From Spirodela intermedia (Eukaryota > Streptophyta > Magnoliopsida > Alismatales > Araceae): a stretch of 64,000 bases of DNA. Below the pieces are notes generated by a model. That model searched no databases. It was not told the origin of the DNA and saw only the letters and a program-made list of their open reading frames with translations. The DNA lies in the NCBI GenBank assembly GCA_902729315.2, contig LR746272.1, positions 7,838,827-7,902,826 on the forward strand. The letters run 5' to 3'. The number at the start of each line of letters is the position of its first letter. Within the stretch, counting starts at the first letter, position 1. Position numbers and translations under genes: made by a program. Below, piece after piece: positions 13,069-25,058 of this stretch.

Positions 13069-13330
13069 ACTGCAACTGCATGGGTTTAATATGCGTTTTC
13101 ATATTCATGTAGAGAAAGAGAAAGAGAGATCCCTTGGATCATCCGAGAGGATTACTGTCTATGATGCAACTGTGTGGGTTTTAATATGCATTTTCATATT
13201 GATGTAGAGAGAGAGAGAGAGAGAGAGAGAGCCCTTGGATCACCGAGAGGATCACTCTCTATGATGCAACTGTGTGGGTTTTAATATGCGTTTTCATATT
13301 GATCTAGAGAGAGAGAGAGAGAGAGGAGAG
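13030..13330. repeat. Three-copy minisatellite flanked by CT and GA tracts
   Basis: A unit containing the words TGCAACTG, GGGTTT(T)AATATGC and TTTTCATATT(C/G)AT followed by GTAGAGA/CTAGAGA occurs three times. TGCAACTG starts at 13071, 13164 and 13264, so the spacing is 93 and 100 bp. A (CT)n run precedes the first copy and (GA)n runs follow each copy. The CT and GA arms are complementary, so the single strand could fold. Confidence 0.85.
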
Positions 13331-14040
13331 GGGGATTTGGATGGCGACTGTGTGGTTTTGGTTGGACCGCATAAAAAAGAAGGTATTTTTATGAGAAGTC
13401 CACAGGGCAACTTCATAACCCGGTGGCAGCCCCCGTTTGGCACGTTTCTACGCGTCATGTGGACCATGTGGGACGACCAAGTGGGCGGCTGATCTTCAGC
13501 CAGCGGTCCCCGGAACCAATTGAGCTTCGGCCTTCCTGTTGGAGGAATTAGACTCCGGCTCTTCTCTCTCTCTCTCTCTCTCTCTTTGAATCACATGCCG
13601 CCACAAGGAACTCGTCCTTCTCCTCGGCGACTTGACTTCCAAACACCGCGTCTCTCTCTCTCTAAACGAAGACGAAGAGAAGACGAGATGTGTTGCCTCT
13701 GGAGAAGAAGGTACTGCCTAGTTTCCTCCTCAGAGACACTAGACTTGGCGTGGGCGTCACATGGATTGCGGCTCGAAGGTCCCATGAAGCGATCCAGTTG
13801 ACTTCCGTCCGGACGGGACTCCGCGTACGGGTTGAAGCTTGGATGAGGGGCTTTCAACTACCACGTGGCAGATTCTTTTGGTTCAACCGGCAATCCGCCG
13901 CTGTCTGAATGCCGTCCTGGAAATTTCTAGAAGCGACCAACGGGCTACCTCCGCCGCCGCCTAATCAATTATTCGACCCCACTATTTTTTCTATTTTTAA
14001 AATAAATTATTTATAAGATTAAAGCTTCCACTAACGTGCA

Positions 14041-14075
<35 letters not shown>

Positions 14076-15314
14076 CACACGATTTCCGACAAGAAGATTC
14101 TATAGAAATTGCTTGTATCCATTTAACTATATAATTAAAAAAATCCTCTTAAATTCGTGTCGTGAGGTAGACGCCGACAGAAAGTCACGCAGTAAGACGT
14201 GGGCGCTGGCGTCGTTCTTCAACAGGGCCAATCAGCCGGTGCCACCTTTCAAGATATCGGGCGTCCACGGACTTATCGGGTTTGGATCCGATAACGTCGC
14301 ATTCCGGAGCTGCGGTCCACGGGCCGTGGACTTGTCTCGGGCACCAAATCCACACGTGAAAAGAAGAGAGAGTGGGGCCGCATATCCACACACGGTATCA
14401 CACGTGTGAAGAAAGGGGGGGGACTCTTCTGAACGGTTGCGCTATATAAAATATTATTTTCCGGAATTAATTATTTATCTATTTTATTATTATTATTAGA
14501 TCATTTCGTATTCTCCACCCCACGAAGTATTTCCCGTTTATTATTCACCTTTTTTTACACGATTTAATTTTTTAGGCGCACTTGTGCAACGCCGCTCCAT
14601 TTTTACTAATTTTGAATTATTATCTAATTAAACTAAATGAAAATATATAATTTAATGATTATTCAGGTCAAAAAGAAGCTAGCTTGAATAGCCACGCGAA
14701 TTCAGTAAAACGTGGTTGCCATCGCATTTATTGCATTTAACAGAAGGAATTTAAATAATCTTTATTTTATTGGCCTCCCAATTAGCATCACACCGTAGGC
14801 CAACATTTTCGGTGACGGTCCCGCGAAAACGGGGTTTTCTTCGATATGTACAAGAAATGGGGTATAAAAGCCAAAAAAAGCACAAGTAATGGGTCGGACG
14901 CAAAGAATATCATCAAGTTTTCTTCTTTTTTCTTTTAAAAAAATCTGGGTTTTGATGCTGATGGGTGCGACGCGGTAATTGCACCAAAGGGGTCTCCCGA
15001 AACAGGTGAGTCCGCTCATTGCCCTCGAAACATGGTCGGTCCTTGAGAACCGGAAATGTTGAATAATTTTTATAATTTTCATAATTTTTATAATATCGAA
15101 AAAATGCTCGAAAACGTTGAGAATATGATGAATATGGAAAATAAATCGGAATCGCATGTCACGTTTAATGGCTGAGTCTTCGGTTAGTAGTCCTACGAGC
15201 GGTGAGAATATGTGGAGCGGTGAGGTTAACTCCCCCTCCTGGTCATGTTCTTCCCCCGCTTCCGTAGAATTTTCAGGTGCCCGAGTTTCCCTCCTTGCTG
15301 CACACACGAGAAGG

Positions 15315-15358
<44 letters not shown>

Positions 15359-15843
15359 GGAGAAGGTAGAGGGAAAGGAATTTCCTTAGGAAAATGAGGG
15401 GAAGATCGCCATGGCGACTGGGAAGGGGAAGCCCATTTCCTTCCCGCCACATTCGAGCAGGGTTTCGACGAGCACTCTCAGAGCGTTGACCTTGTGAGCG
15501 GCGAACAGGTCCATATCCTCTCTCTCTCTCTCTAGAGTTGTTCATCTCAACACGGTGACGGGGGGTGGGGGGAGGAAGAAGAAGAGGAGGAAGGAAGGGG
15601 CTATTAAGGTCTTCGGTCGTCCCTTCCGCCGCCGATTTTCTTATAGATTTCTGGGTGGCCCCAACTCGTTTTCATCGAGTCAAAGCCGAGAAGGATAGGC
15701 CCCCAGCTTCCTTACCCGTTCAAAGATTCAACCCATGCCGCCTCTCCTGACGAAAATTTCAAAGCTGATGATCTTCTTCTTCCTCCCCGTCCCCTTCCTC
15801 CCCGTTCTCCTCCACACATCTTCCCCATTTCCTCGCCGTCATC

Positions 15844-15849
15844 TATAAA
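15844..15849 (+). promoter_or_regulatory. Possible TATA box of the flippase gene
   Basis: TATAAA occurs about 360 bp upstream of the flippase ATG, within otherwise GC-rich leader sequence. Its position would imply a 5' UTR of roughly 330 nt, which is plausible for this family. No transcript evidence is available here. Confidence 0.35.
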
Positions 15850-16208
15850 CAACCTGGGGGGAGGTCCTCGCCGCGGAGTCTGCTGCCGGTCAGATTCAGA
15901 TTAAGAGCCCTCTCCTCCTCCTCCTCCGGCCGGGAGATCGGGCTCTGCAACTGGGCCTTCCCTGATCTTCTCCAATTTCTTCCCGCCGCCGGCGGCGGCG
16001 GCCGGTCGCCCTCTGAGTGTTCGACGTCGGCACCAAGATCTAGCAACTGGGTCTCCATCTTCTGCAAGCTCGAGCCGCAGGAAATCGGCCCTGATCCATC
16101 TCCGGAGTCTGCGGGTGGGTTTTGGAGATCAATTAGGGAAGAAGGCCTCGGGCGAAGTGCTGCTTCTCAGAGCTTTCCCCTCCGGCGAGGTTTCCGCAGA
16201 GATCGGAG

Positions 16209-19200
16209 ATGGGGGGCGGGAGGAGGAGGATACGGTTCAGTAAGATCTACACCTTCTCTTGTGGGAAGCATTCTCTGCAGGAGGAGCATTCCCAGATTGG
16301 AGGAAGAGGGTACTCCCGCAGAGCCTTCGTCAATGAGCCCGATTGCCTCGAGGCGAGGAATCTCGCCTATGTCTCCAACTACGTCTCCACAACCAAGTAC
16401 ACCGTGGCCACCTTCCTACCCAAGTCCCTGTTCGAGCAGTTCAGGAGGGTCGCCAACATCTACTTCCTCATCAGCGCCTGCCTCTCCTTCACCCCCCTCG
16501 CCCCTTACACCGCCGTCAGCGCCGTCGTCCCTCTTATCGTCGTCATCGGCGCCACCATGGTCAAGGAGGCCGTCGAAGACTGGCGCCGCTTCCAACAGGT
16601 AAACCCCCACCCACCCTTCTTCTTCCTGGTTTCTCCTCCCCTTCCTTCTACTTGCTGGTTTCTTCTCCACCTCCTCCTACTTCCTGGTTTCTTCTTCTTC
16701 TTCTTCTTCTTCTTCTTCTTCTTCTTCCTGGTTTCATCATCCTCTTCTTCTTGCTGGTTTCTTCGTGGGCAGGATGTGGAGGTGAACAATCGGAGGATCA
16801 AAGTGCATCGGGGGGGCGGCGAGTTCGACAGCACGGATTGGAAGAATCTGAGGGTGGGGGACATAGTGAAGGTGGAGAAGGACCACTTCTTCCCCGCCGA
16901 CCTGGTCCTCCTGTCCTCGAGCTACGAGGACGGGATCTGCTATGTGGAGACCATGAACCTGGACGGGGAGACCAACCTGAAGCTCAAGCAGGCCCTGGAT
17001 TCTACCTCTTCTTCTCAGGAGGATTCGAGTTTCAGAGACTTTCGGGCCGTGATCAAATGCGAGGACCCCAACGCCAATCTCTACACCTTCATCGGCACCA
17101 TGGATTACCAGGGCCAGCAGCTCCCCCTCTCCCCCCAGCAGATCCTCCTCAGAGACTCCAAGCTCCGCAACACAGAGCACATCTTCGGCGCAGTAATCTT
17201 CACCGGGCAAGACACCAAGGTCATGCAGAACGCCACCGACCCGCCATCGAAGCGGAGCAAGGTCGAGCGGAAGATGGATAAGATCATCTACCTGCTCCTG
17301 TGCATGCTGTTCTTGATCGCCGCCATTGGGTCCGTCTTCTTCGGCATCGCCACCGACGAGGACCTCTCCGGCGGCAAGATGAAGCGGTGGTACCTCCGAC
17401 CGGACGACACGGAGATCTACTTCGACCCCAAAAGGGTCGCGGCGGCGTCCATCTTCCACGCCCTCACGGCCATGCTCCTGTTCAGCTACTTCATCCCCAT
17501 CTCCCTCTACGTCTCGATCGAGATCTGCAAGATCTTGCAGAGCATGTTCATCAACCAGGACGTGGCCATGTACTACGAGGAGGCCGACAAGCCCGCCCAC
17601 GCGAGGACCTCGAACCTCAACGAGGAGCTCGGGCAGGTAGACACGGTGCTCTCCGACAAGACGGGGACGTTGACCTGCAACTCCATGGAGTTCATCAAGT
17701 GCTCCATCGCCGGCATCGCCTACGGCCGCGGGGTGACGGAGGTGGAGAGGGCGCTGGCCAAGAGGAAGGGCTCCCCGCTGCCGCCGCGGTCGGAGGACAG
17801 CGAGTGGAGCGACGGCGCCGCCCCCGCCCCCGCCGTGAAGGGATTCAACTTCAAGGACGAGAGGATCATGGGAGGGAACTGGGTCAACGAGCCCCGTTCC
17901 GACGCCATACAGAGATTCTTCCGCCTGCTCGCCGTCTGCCACACGGCCATTCCCGAGCTAGACGAGGACTCCGGCAAGATCTCCTACGAGGCCGAGTCCC
18001 CCGACGAAGCTGCGTTCGTCATCGCCGCCAGGGAACTAGGCTTCGAGTTCTACCAGAGGACCCAGACGAGCATATCCATCAACGAGCTCGATCCCTCCTC
18101 CGGCCGGATTGTCCAGAGGTTCGTCGATTCCATGCCCAACGACAAATACCTATCCGCATAGAATTAACCAACATGCTGGTGTTCTACTGGTTCATTTCTT
18201 GATGATGATGATGTTCCTTGCAGGGGGTACAAGCTGCTGAACATCTTGGAGTTCAACAGCACCAGGAAGAGGATGTCCGTGGTGGTGAGAGACGCAGAGG
18301 GGAAGCTCCTGCTGCTGAGCAAGGGCGCCGACAAGTTCGTGACTTTTCTGTGCCGAGAATGTTGCTGAATCTGTGCTGCGATTTTTTGCTTGCTGATCGG
18401 CGTGTCCGTGGGCGTGTGCGCAGCGTCATGTTCGAGCGGCTGGCGAAGGGGGGAAGGGAGTTCGAGGAGGCGACCAAGGAGCACATCAAGGAGTACGCTG
18501 ATGCGGGGCTGAGGACGCTCATCCTGGCCTATAGGGAGCTGGCCGAAGAGGAGTACCAGGCCTTCAACAAGCTCTTCACTGAGGCGAAGAACTCGATCAG
18601 CGCCGACAGGGCCGACAAGGTCGACGAGGCGGCGGACAAGATCGAGCAGAATCTCATCCTCCTCGGCGCAACCGCTGTGGAGGACAAACTCCAGAACGGG
18701 GTACGTGGGGTTTCCTCCTTCTTAGTCCTACGATTATTACCATTAATAGACGATCAAAGGGGGAGCTTATACGACGCCCCGGATTGGATGATTTCAGGTC
18801 CCCGAGTGCATCGACAAGCTTGCCCAGGCGGGAATCAAGATCTGGGTGCTCACCGGAGATAAGATGGAGACAGCCATCAACATAGGGTAACCATGAAAGC
18901 CTCTGCCTCTGCCTCTGCTCGAGAGAGGCTGACCTTCGTCGTCAACCTGACCCCTCGTGTCCTCGTGTTCCTACAGCTTCGCGTGCAGCCTGCTGAGAGA
19001 AGGGATGAAGAAGATCATCATCACCCTGGACTCGCCCGAAATCAAGGCTCTGGAGAAGGAGGGCAACAAGAGCACCATCTCCAAAGTAAGCGAGCTCTTC
19101 TTCCCCAACATCCAGACCGAGGGAGCAGCCGGCGGGAAGTGGTTTCTCACTTGCCTGTGTGCCTGGTGGTGTTTCAGGCATCGAAGGCGAACGTCGTGCA

Positions 19201-20760
19201 GCAGATAACGGAGGGGAAGTCGTCTCTTTCCAAGTCCAAAACGGACGCCTTCGCCCTGATCATCGACGGGAAGTCGCTGGCGTATGCTCTCGAGGACGAC
19301 GTGAAGAATATTTTCCTGTCTCTCGCCGTCGGCTGCGCCTCCGTCATCTGCTGCCGCTCCTCCCCCAAGCAGAAGGCCCTGGTCAGTCTTCTTCTTCGTC
19401 ATCATCATCTTCTTCTTCTTCTCCCTGGTTTTCATCTTCTTCGTCTTCTTGTTCTTCCTGGTTTCATCATCTTCTTCTTCTTGTTCTTGCAGGTGACGAG
19501 GCTGGTGAAGACCGGCACGGGGAACACCACGCTGGCGATCGGCGACGGCGCCAACGACGTCGGCATGCTGCAGGAAGCCGACATCGGGATCGGCATCAGC
19601 GGCTTCGAAGGAATGCAGGCCGTCATGGCGAGCGACATCGCCATCGCCCAGTTCCGGTTCCTGGAGCGGCTGCTCCTCGTTCACGGGCACTGGTGCTACC
19701 GGCGGCTGTCCACGATGGTACGGACCCACGCGCGGTGGCAACGCCGCCACCCTCTTCTTCTTCTTCTTCACTCCGCCTTCACCGTTGTACTGGCTGACGA
19801 ATGTGGTGTGCGCCGCCGCAGATATGCTACTTCTTCTACAAGAACATCACCTTCGGCTTCACGCTGTTCCTGTTCGAGGCGTACACGTCCTTCTCCGGGC
19901 AGGCCGCCTACAATGACTGGTTCATGGCCTTCTACAACGTCTTCTTCACCTCGCTGCCGGCCATCGCCCTCGGCGTCTTCGACCAGGATGTCTCCGCCCG
20001 CTACTGCCTCAAGGTACACCGCCGCCGCCGCCGAGCTCAATCGAGAGACCCTGCAGATTTGATTTGATTCGATGTTAGTGAGCTGAATGAATAACCTGGT
20101 GGCCGGATGCAGTTCCCCATTCTGTACCAGGAAGGCGTGCAGAACGTGCTCTTCCGGTGGCGGCGGATCATCGGGTGGATGCTGAACGGGGTCTGCAACG
20201 CCGTCGTCGTCTTCTTCTTCTGCGCGGCGGCGCTGGAGCACCAGGCCTTCCGGAAGGGCGGCGAGGTCATCAGCCGCGACATCTTCGGCGCCGTGATGTA
20301 CACCTGCGTCGTCTGGGTGGTCAACTGCCAGATGGCACTCTCCATCAGCTACTTCACGCTGATTCAGCACGTCTTCGTGTGGGGCAGCATAGCCACCTGG
20401 TACCTCTTCCTGCTGGCCTACGGCGCCATCACGCCCACCATCTCCACCACCGCCTTCAAGGTCTTCGCCGAGGGGTTGGCCCCCGCGCCTTCCTACTGGG
20501 TGCTGACGCTTCTCGTCGTGGTGGCCACGCTCATCCCATACTTCGCCTACGCGGCCATCAGGATGAGGTTCTTTCCCATGTACCACGGCATGATCCAGTG
20601 GCTGCGCCACGAGGGCCAGTGCGACGACCCAGAGTACTGCCAGATGGTGAGACAGAGGTCCTTAAGGGTCACCACCGTAGGGTACACCGCGCGGATTGAG
20701 GCCAAGTCCGGCCACCACCACCGCAAGCACAAGGTGCACAGTAACCTTTACGCCTCGTGA
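16209..20760 (+). CDS. P4-type ATPase, phospholipid-transporting (ALA8-12-like flippase)
   Basis: Ten exons: 16209-16598, 16773-18118, 18224-18334, 18424-18700, 18798-18886, 18977-19085, 19178-19381, 19493-19717, 19822-20013, 20113-20760. Phases agree and give 1196 aa, the normal length for plant ALA proteins. P4-ATPases use ATP to flip phospholipids to the cytosolic leaflet, working with an ALIS/CDC50 beta subunit. Diagnostic segments are the N-terminal [19 protein letters not shown], the actuator-domain DGETNLK, the phosphorylation site DKTGTLT (Asp near residue 425), KGAD in the nucleotide-binding domain, [12 protein letters not shown], and [19 protein letters not shown] at the hinge. Ten membrane segments are expected: two N-terminal, two around residues 300-400, and six in exons 9-10. 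The tail ends with [11 protein letters not shown](Q) and a basic, His-rich C-terminus. Overall similarity is to the AtALA8-12 clade; the exact paralogue is not resolved. Coding GC is extreme, so long spurious antisense frames arise. Confidence 0.95.
16599..16772 (+). repeat. (TTC)n-rich intron 1 of the flippase with internal repeats
   Basis: The intron is built of pyrimidine-rich modules: CTGGTTTCTTCT-type words are repeated five times or more, and a pure (TTC)n run lies at about 16689-16727. The segment around 16726-16758 is nearly repeated in intron 7 of the same gene. Confidence 0.85.
19382..19492 (+). repeat. Pyrimidine-rich intron 7 of the flippase sharing modules with intron 1
   Basis: This 111-bp intron contains TTCCTGGTTTCATCATC followed by TTCTTCTTCTTG, almost the same as the end of intron 1, about 2.7 kb upstream. 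The rest is (TTC)/(ATC)-type low complexity. Confidence 0.85.
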
Positions 20761-23699
20761 GATTCTTCTTCTTCTTCTTGCCTGCAGCAAGGGAAAAAGT
20801 TGGTGTATAGGGAAAAGCTGAATTGTGGGCGCCGCCGCGCCTGGACTGCGGGTCTCTGTGAATACCTGTGTCTGTATATCGGGCATCCAGGTTCTGGGCT
20901 TCTTGATGGAGCTTCACATTTTTGATTTGATTGATTTTTTCTTCTTCGAACGCCCCGGCGGCGTTTCGTTGTATCCTCCCTGAAAATAAATCTGTAGATG
21001 AAAATTAGAAAAATATGGCTTCCCTTGTCGGAAATCATTGTTCTGCTTCTCGATGGACCGCCTGATCTTTCTGTGTCGCGAGGGGGACAGGGGAAAAGTC
21101 AAAAGCTTGGAACCGAGCGAACGTGAAGAGCAAGCAAGGCCACGTGGGTGGTTACAGCTGCCTCCGGCTGATTCCCGCGGCATCGTGCTTTCCTTGACCT
21201 GCGTCCGAGTCCTAGTTCAAGGAGAAGAAGAGGGGAATCAATGTCCTCCGGCCACCTCGCTTAAGTCGTAGTCATCCATCCATGGTGTCGTAAGAGGCGT
21301 GCGGTGGACGCACCCGAAGCTATGATACAACATACAAGTAGTCAGAAGTGTTGATTTAATAAAAGGGAAGGAACAGCATCCCTTAAGTGGAATAGTTCAC
21401 CTGTCATTTAGAGGTTTTAATAAAACAAGTATAAGCAATCAATTCAAAGACAAAAAAGAAATCACTAATACCGGTGATTGGTTGAAGGCTTAGACGCCTC
21501 TTTCTTTGAGGCATGTGTCTTCGTCGGGAGATCCCCGAGAGTACGCACTCTCATGAGAACATGTGATACGTTCACATGTATGGTCAAGGGCACCATGCCC
21601 ACTCGATCTTCGTGACCTTGCTCTAATCACGCTGATGGTGACTTAGCTGGTGCCCTTGATGACTGGGAAGACCCAGATGAAGCCGTTGATTGAACTAAAA
21701 GCTCAGTGTCTTGTATACATTAAAAAGGATGCTGAATTTACATCTATGTCTATTCAAAGAATTAATACTTTAGTATTTGAAACGTCACAAGATGACAGCA
21801 AAGCAATCTAGTACATTGAGTAGTCAATATGTGCAGTACAGGAGACAATATTAGATGGTTATAAACTTAACAGAAGCAACTCTCTGTTGAACCCTGATAC
21901 GATAGGTTAGTTACCTAGGATTGATCCTCTCTATACGCGCAAGGATTAGCCAAGTCACATGATAAATGTTCTTAAAAAATACCTATCGTTCGTAAGATAG
22001 TCCACAGACGAAAGCCCCGGTCCCAGATGGGTCAGCTCGAATAGCAAACGAGTTGGGGCGATTAGACACAAATTTTCAATTTTCAGGCATCAAAATGATA
22101 CTGGGTTTTTCAACATTGGTTTAAACATTGCAAACATCAGATAAACCTGCAGATCATTTCCAAAGGAGCCACGCATTTGCTGCTCTAATATTACTATTAT
22201 TTAAAATATTTTCCCATTTTGCTTGGGTTCTCCAGAAATGTCTTACTAGCCAGGTTTTTAACACAGGTGAGACCAAATGACATGATCAAACATATTTTGC
22301 ATTATATACACCTTCAAAGTTTGAAAATACGTTTTTTGGGCCTTATCAACGGCACAACATAGCAGAACCTGCTCAGATAGCAATAGTTTCATTTAATTCC
22401 AGTGGAAAACTTAGCCAAATTAACCACGAAACTGTCATAATGACGCCGGTATTCTTTGTATCCGTCAAAATATTAGGTACCCGTTTTCCCACTAAACATA
22501 TGCAAGGGAGACTACTACTGTGTATGCACGAACTACATAGCCTCATGTTTGAATGACTAGGCTGGAGATATAAGGCTCCACATTGCCAGATAAATTTAAC
22601 TGATAACTTCACTTGTTCTTCAATAATTGATCCTGATAGTCGTCAAAACAATGCACTTAGCACCAGTATTTTTCCAGAATATTTCGTAAGATACCAAGTG
22701 TACTCTCTAGCTTTATCAAAGTCAATGAGAACAATCTCAGGTGTCGCATCCCTGAACTTATCTGGCGACTGTCAGCTAGGATAGTAGAAGAGAACGAGCT
22801 TCAAGAAATCATATGATGGAAAATTTTAGGATGCCAACTCATATGCATAGGTAAGGAATAAGCAGAGATTATACATTCCAAAATATATTGCAACGAAACA
22901 TCAGTTAAATAAATCTGAATATTTAGAGCACCGACTGAAAACAGAGACGATCATAAAGTACGAGTTAACAACTCAAAACTGCACGATGAGAAAGATGAAA
23001 TCCATTGCTAAAGAATTAACAGCCACTACGCGAATCCCATGGGAAAATTCCTGACTTCTATTTGAATTTCAATGATAGAGGGAATATTCAACGCGACAGA
23101 GGTAAAAAGATGGAGCCCAGGTACTCATGCGAATCAGGAAAAACAGCCACAACAAGGTGGATCGAGGAAACAGCATCGAGATAAACGGATGATATCGATT
23201 TCCCTCTATCTTTTTCTTTCATTCTTGAATAAGCATAGTGTAGTTCTTCTCGTCACAATCGAGACCGGTGTGCTCTACTCACTTTGAACCGCGGGAAGAA
23301 CTTGGGCTTGAAATGACCTACCGACGACGTCAAGCCAGCCGGCCGGTCAGGTGGAGCTGAGACGACAACGACGACGATAACCCAGCAGCAGCCGCAGTGC
23401 TGTCCACATCTTGTGCGGCTCGTCTTCCTCCCCGCCGGAGAGGAATGAAGAGTAGGAGGATCGCCCGTCCACAGGCCACCACCACACCGACGCCTTGCAA
23501 CTGCCACACCGCAGGTAGGGGATACAATCACCGTTCCAGTCAGCGAAAAGCTGGTATGCCGTCACCACCAGGTGCCTTCGATCTCTCTCGTTCAACCCAG
23601 GGATAACGACAAGACGTAACGGCCATCTGATCAGATCAAGAACATCTGACCACTGCTGACCGTCGATGTCACCATCTCCCCTCACCGGAGACTTTTAAC
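20761..23699. other. Intergenic region downstream of the flippase
   Basis: The first ~300 bp is the likely 3' UTR of the flippase. The remaining ~2.6 kb has intermediate GC and no recognisable gene. An exon-like stretch on the minus strand at about 22645-22765 could encode a ~40-residue piece ending in a stop (it includes TPEIVLIDFDKAREYTWYL) after a plausible acceptor, but no partner exon was found. A 113-codon minus-strand frame at 23347-23685 has no known motifs. The segment could be a decayed gene or transposon. Confidence 0.45.
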
Positions 23700-24167
23700 T
23701 TACGCCAACCGGACTTCCACGACACGGCCGGCGGCGCAACCGGACTTCCACGGCGGCGCCCCCGCGTCGTCCCCTCCTGTCCTCCTCCTCCAGAAGCTTC
23801 CAAAGCCGAACTCTCCCCGCCGGTGAAGCTCCGCCATCACCTCCTCCGCCTCCGCGATCGCGCAGCCGCGGCAGGCGGCGGTGGCGCCGCCCCCTCCCAA
23901 AACGTCGCCGTCTGAGAGCCACATTGCGACGTCCGCCAGATCTCCACCGGTGGCGGCCCCCTCTCCGGCAGCACTCCGGCGTCCTCCACCGCCGAGCTTC
24001 CTCCTCACGAGCTCCCTGGAGTTCCTCGCCAGCCTCCGCGGGACGCCGACCACGAGGAGGACGAGGATCTGGACGACCAGGCAGGGGCAGCAGCTGCAGA
24101 CCGCCACGCAGTCGCCGGCGAGCTGCCGCCGGTCCTCCCCCATCGGCGGGGCAATGACGATCCACAT
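23700..24167 (-). CDS. Small Cys-rich membrane protein, plant-specific uncharacterised family
   Basis: From an ATG at 24167 the frame encodes 155 residues. The segment at residues 10-42 (GEDRRQLAGDCVAVCSCCPC, then a hydrophobic run VVQILVLLVV) resembles a plant family of unknown function marked by a G-(D/E)-C-x-A-V-C-x-C-C-P-C box followed by one membrane segment and a basic stretch (about residues 44-60). The C-terminal half is Gly, Ala and Arg rich with a second short Cys site. Another in-frame ATG upstream at 24293 would add 42 residues; I prefer the inner start because the family usually begins shortly before the Cys box and because a TATA-like site lies about 145 bp upstream of it. No introns are needed. 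Function unknown; family placement is from memory. Confidence 0.55.
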   Translation of the reverse strand: MWIVIAPPMGEDRRQLAGDCVAVCSCCPCLVVQILVLLVVGVPRRLARNSRELVRRKLGGGGRRSAAGEGAATGGDLADVAMWLSDGDVLGGGGATAACRGCAIAEAEEVMAELHRRGEFGFGSFWRRRTGGDDAGAPPWKSGCAAGRVVEVRLA

Positions 24168-24309
24168 CCAGAGAAGAGGAGGTCGCCGCTTCTGTGAAGG
24201 TAGTGGGTGGCTTGAAATGGCGGGCAATCGCTCATCGGAAGAATCGCATAAAACTCGGGCTCCAATAAAGCGCGCCATCGATACCATAAACAATGCTACG
24301 ACCCTTCAT

Positions 24310-24317
24310 TATTTATA
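24310..24317 (-). promoter_or_regulatory. TATA-like box for the small Cys-rich protein gene
   Basis: On the minus strand this reads TATAAATA, about 145 bp upstream of the favoured ATG at 24167. The spacing fits a plant core promoter. If it is used, the ATG at 24293 would lie at or before the transcription start. Confidence 0.4.
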
Positions 24318-25058
24318 ATATTTGCAATTTTAATATTAATCCACTATAATATATTATCTGAGAGATTGTTTGCACCAGATTATTCTAAAAGTCGTTATTT
24401 TTGCTTGAGATAAAATAAAAATAATAGACGAGGGATCGTGGTTTAGGAAAAGGGCATATTTGGTATATGTGTTTAGTCGGGGGCTTTCTGCCATAGCCGG
24501 ACCGCGAGGGGGGGGGGGGAGGCAGCCAACCGCGCCGGAATCGGCCGGCCGTTCCGGTCACGTGCCGAGTTTCCGTTCCGGGGCGATGCCGTCGACGGGG
24601 CAGCGACGGGCTGCCGGGCCGGTCGCGGGAAAACGCCGGGCCACGTCAGCGAGTCACGTGCGTCGGCGTATGACTGTGATCGGCACAAAACGTAAATATG
24701 GTAAATTAGAGGGGTAGTTGAAGAAGTGAGAGTAACCGCTTCTCTGCGCCTCTGCCTGTCCCATGCAGGCTTGAAGCAATGAGAGTGAGGACACCTCCTG
24801 TATTACGTCGGTTACCGCACCGCCCGCCTCTGTTGGGGCTAATATAACCTTACGCGGTAACGCAGGCGGAGGTCCGGATCCGGGCCGTAATCGTACGGAT
24901 ATACGAGGTTTTTCTGTCTATTTAACCTTCTTCCTTCTTCCTCACCAGGCCTCATCTTCTCCTCCTGGTCTCTCAGATCTGCCTCTCTCTCTCGCTCTCT
25001 CGTTTTCTCTGCGGATTGCTCAGGTTCTCCGTCGGTCGGGGATCCTGGGGGGGTGAAG
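24318..25058. other. Spacer between the Cys-rich protein gene and SWEET
   Basis: This divergent ~740-bp spacer starts AT-rich, passes through a GC-rich block with a G-run near 24507-24519, and ends in a CT-rich leader before the SWEET start. A TATTTAA word at about 24919-24925 lies ~135 bp before the SWEET ATG and may be its TATA box. No gene is seen. Confidence 0.5.

Larger units (their letters stand above)
12736..16208. other. Intergenic region between TGH and the flippase gene
   Basis: No convincing gene is seen in this 3.5-kb stretch. It holds the probable TGH 3' UTR, a three-copy minisatellite at 13030-13330, several (CT)n or (GA)n tracts (about 13565-13587, 14043-14072, 15319-15355, 15517-15533), an AT-rich block near 13980-14800, and the GC-rich leader of the flippase gene. 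Reading frames of 90-180 codons here are low-complexity or lack recognisable domains. Confidence 0.6.

Noticed and set aside
16737-17942. 401-codon open frame antisense to the flippase gene
   Set aside because: It lies opposite to conserved P4-ATPase exons; very high GC at third codon positions removes stops on the other strand. Its composition (Gly, Val, Arg, His, Glu) is that of an antisense shadow.
17300-18202. 300-codon frame in another phase of the flippase exon 2
   Set aside because: Overlaps the DKTGTLT-coding exon out of frame, with His/Arg/Gly-rich translation; a shadow.
19768-20610. 280-codon antisense frame over flippase exons 9-10
   Set aside because: Same GC artefact; it crosses two introns of the real gene and has no domain.
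21890-22070. Segment with GGTCCCAGATGGGTCAGCTCG, considered as an organelle or rRNA insertion
   Set aside because: I could not place it in any rRNA or plastid gene, and the flanks are ordinary nuclear-like sequence.
23347-23685. 113-codon minus-strand frame downstream of the Cys-rich protein gene
   Set aside because: No recognisable motif, no consistent codon pattern and no splice partner; left as intergenic.
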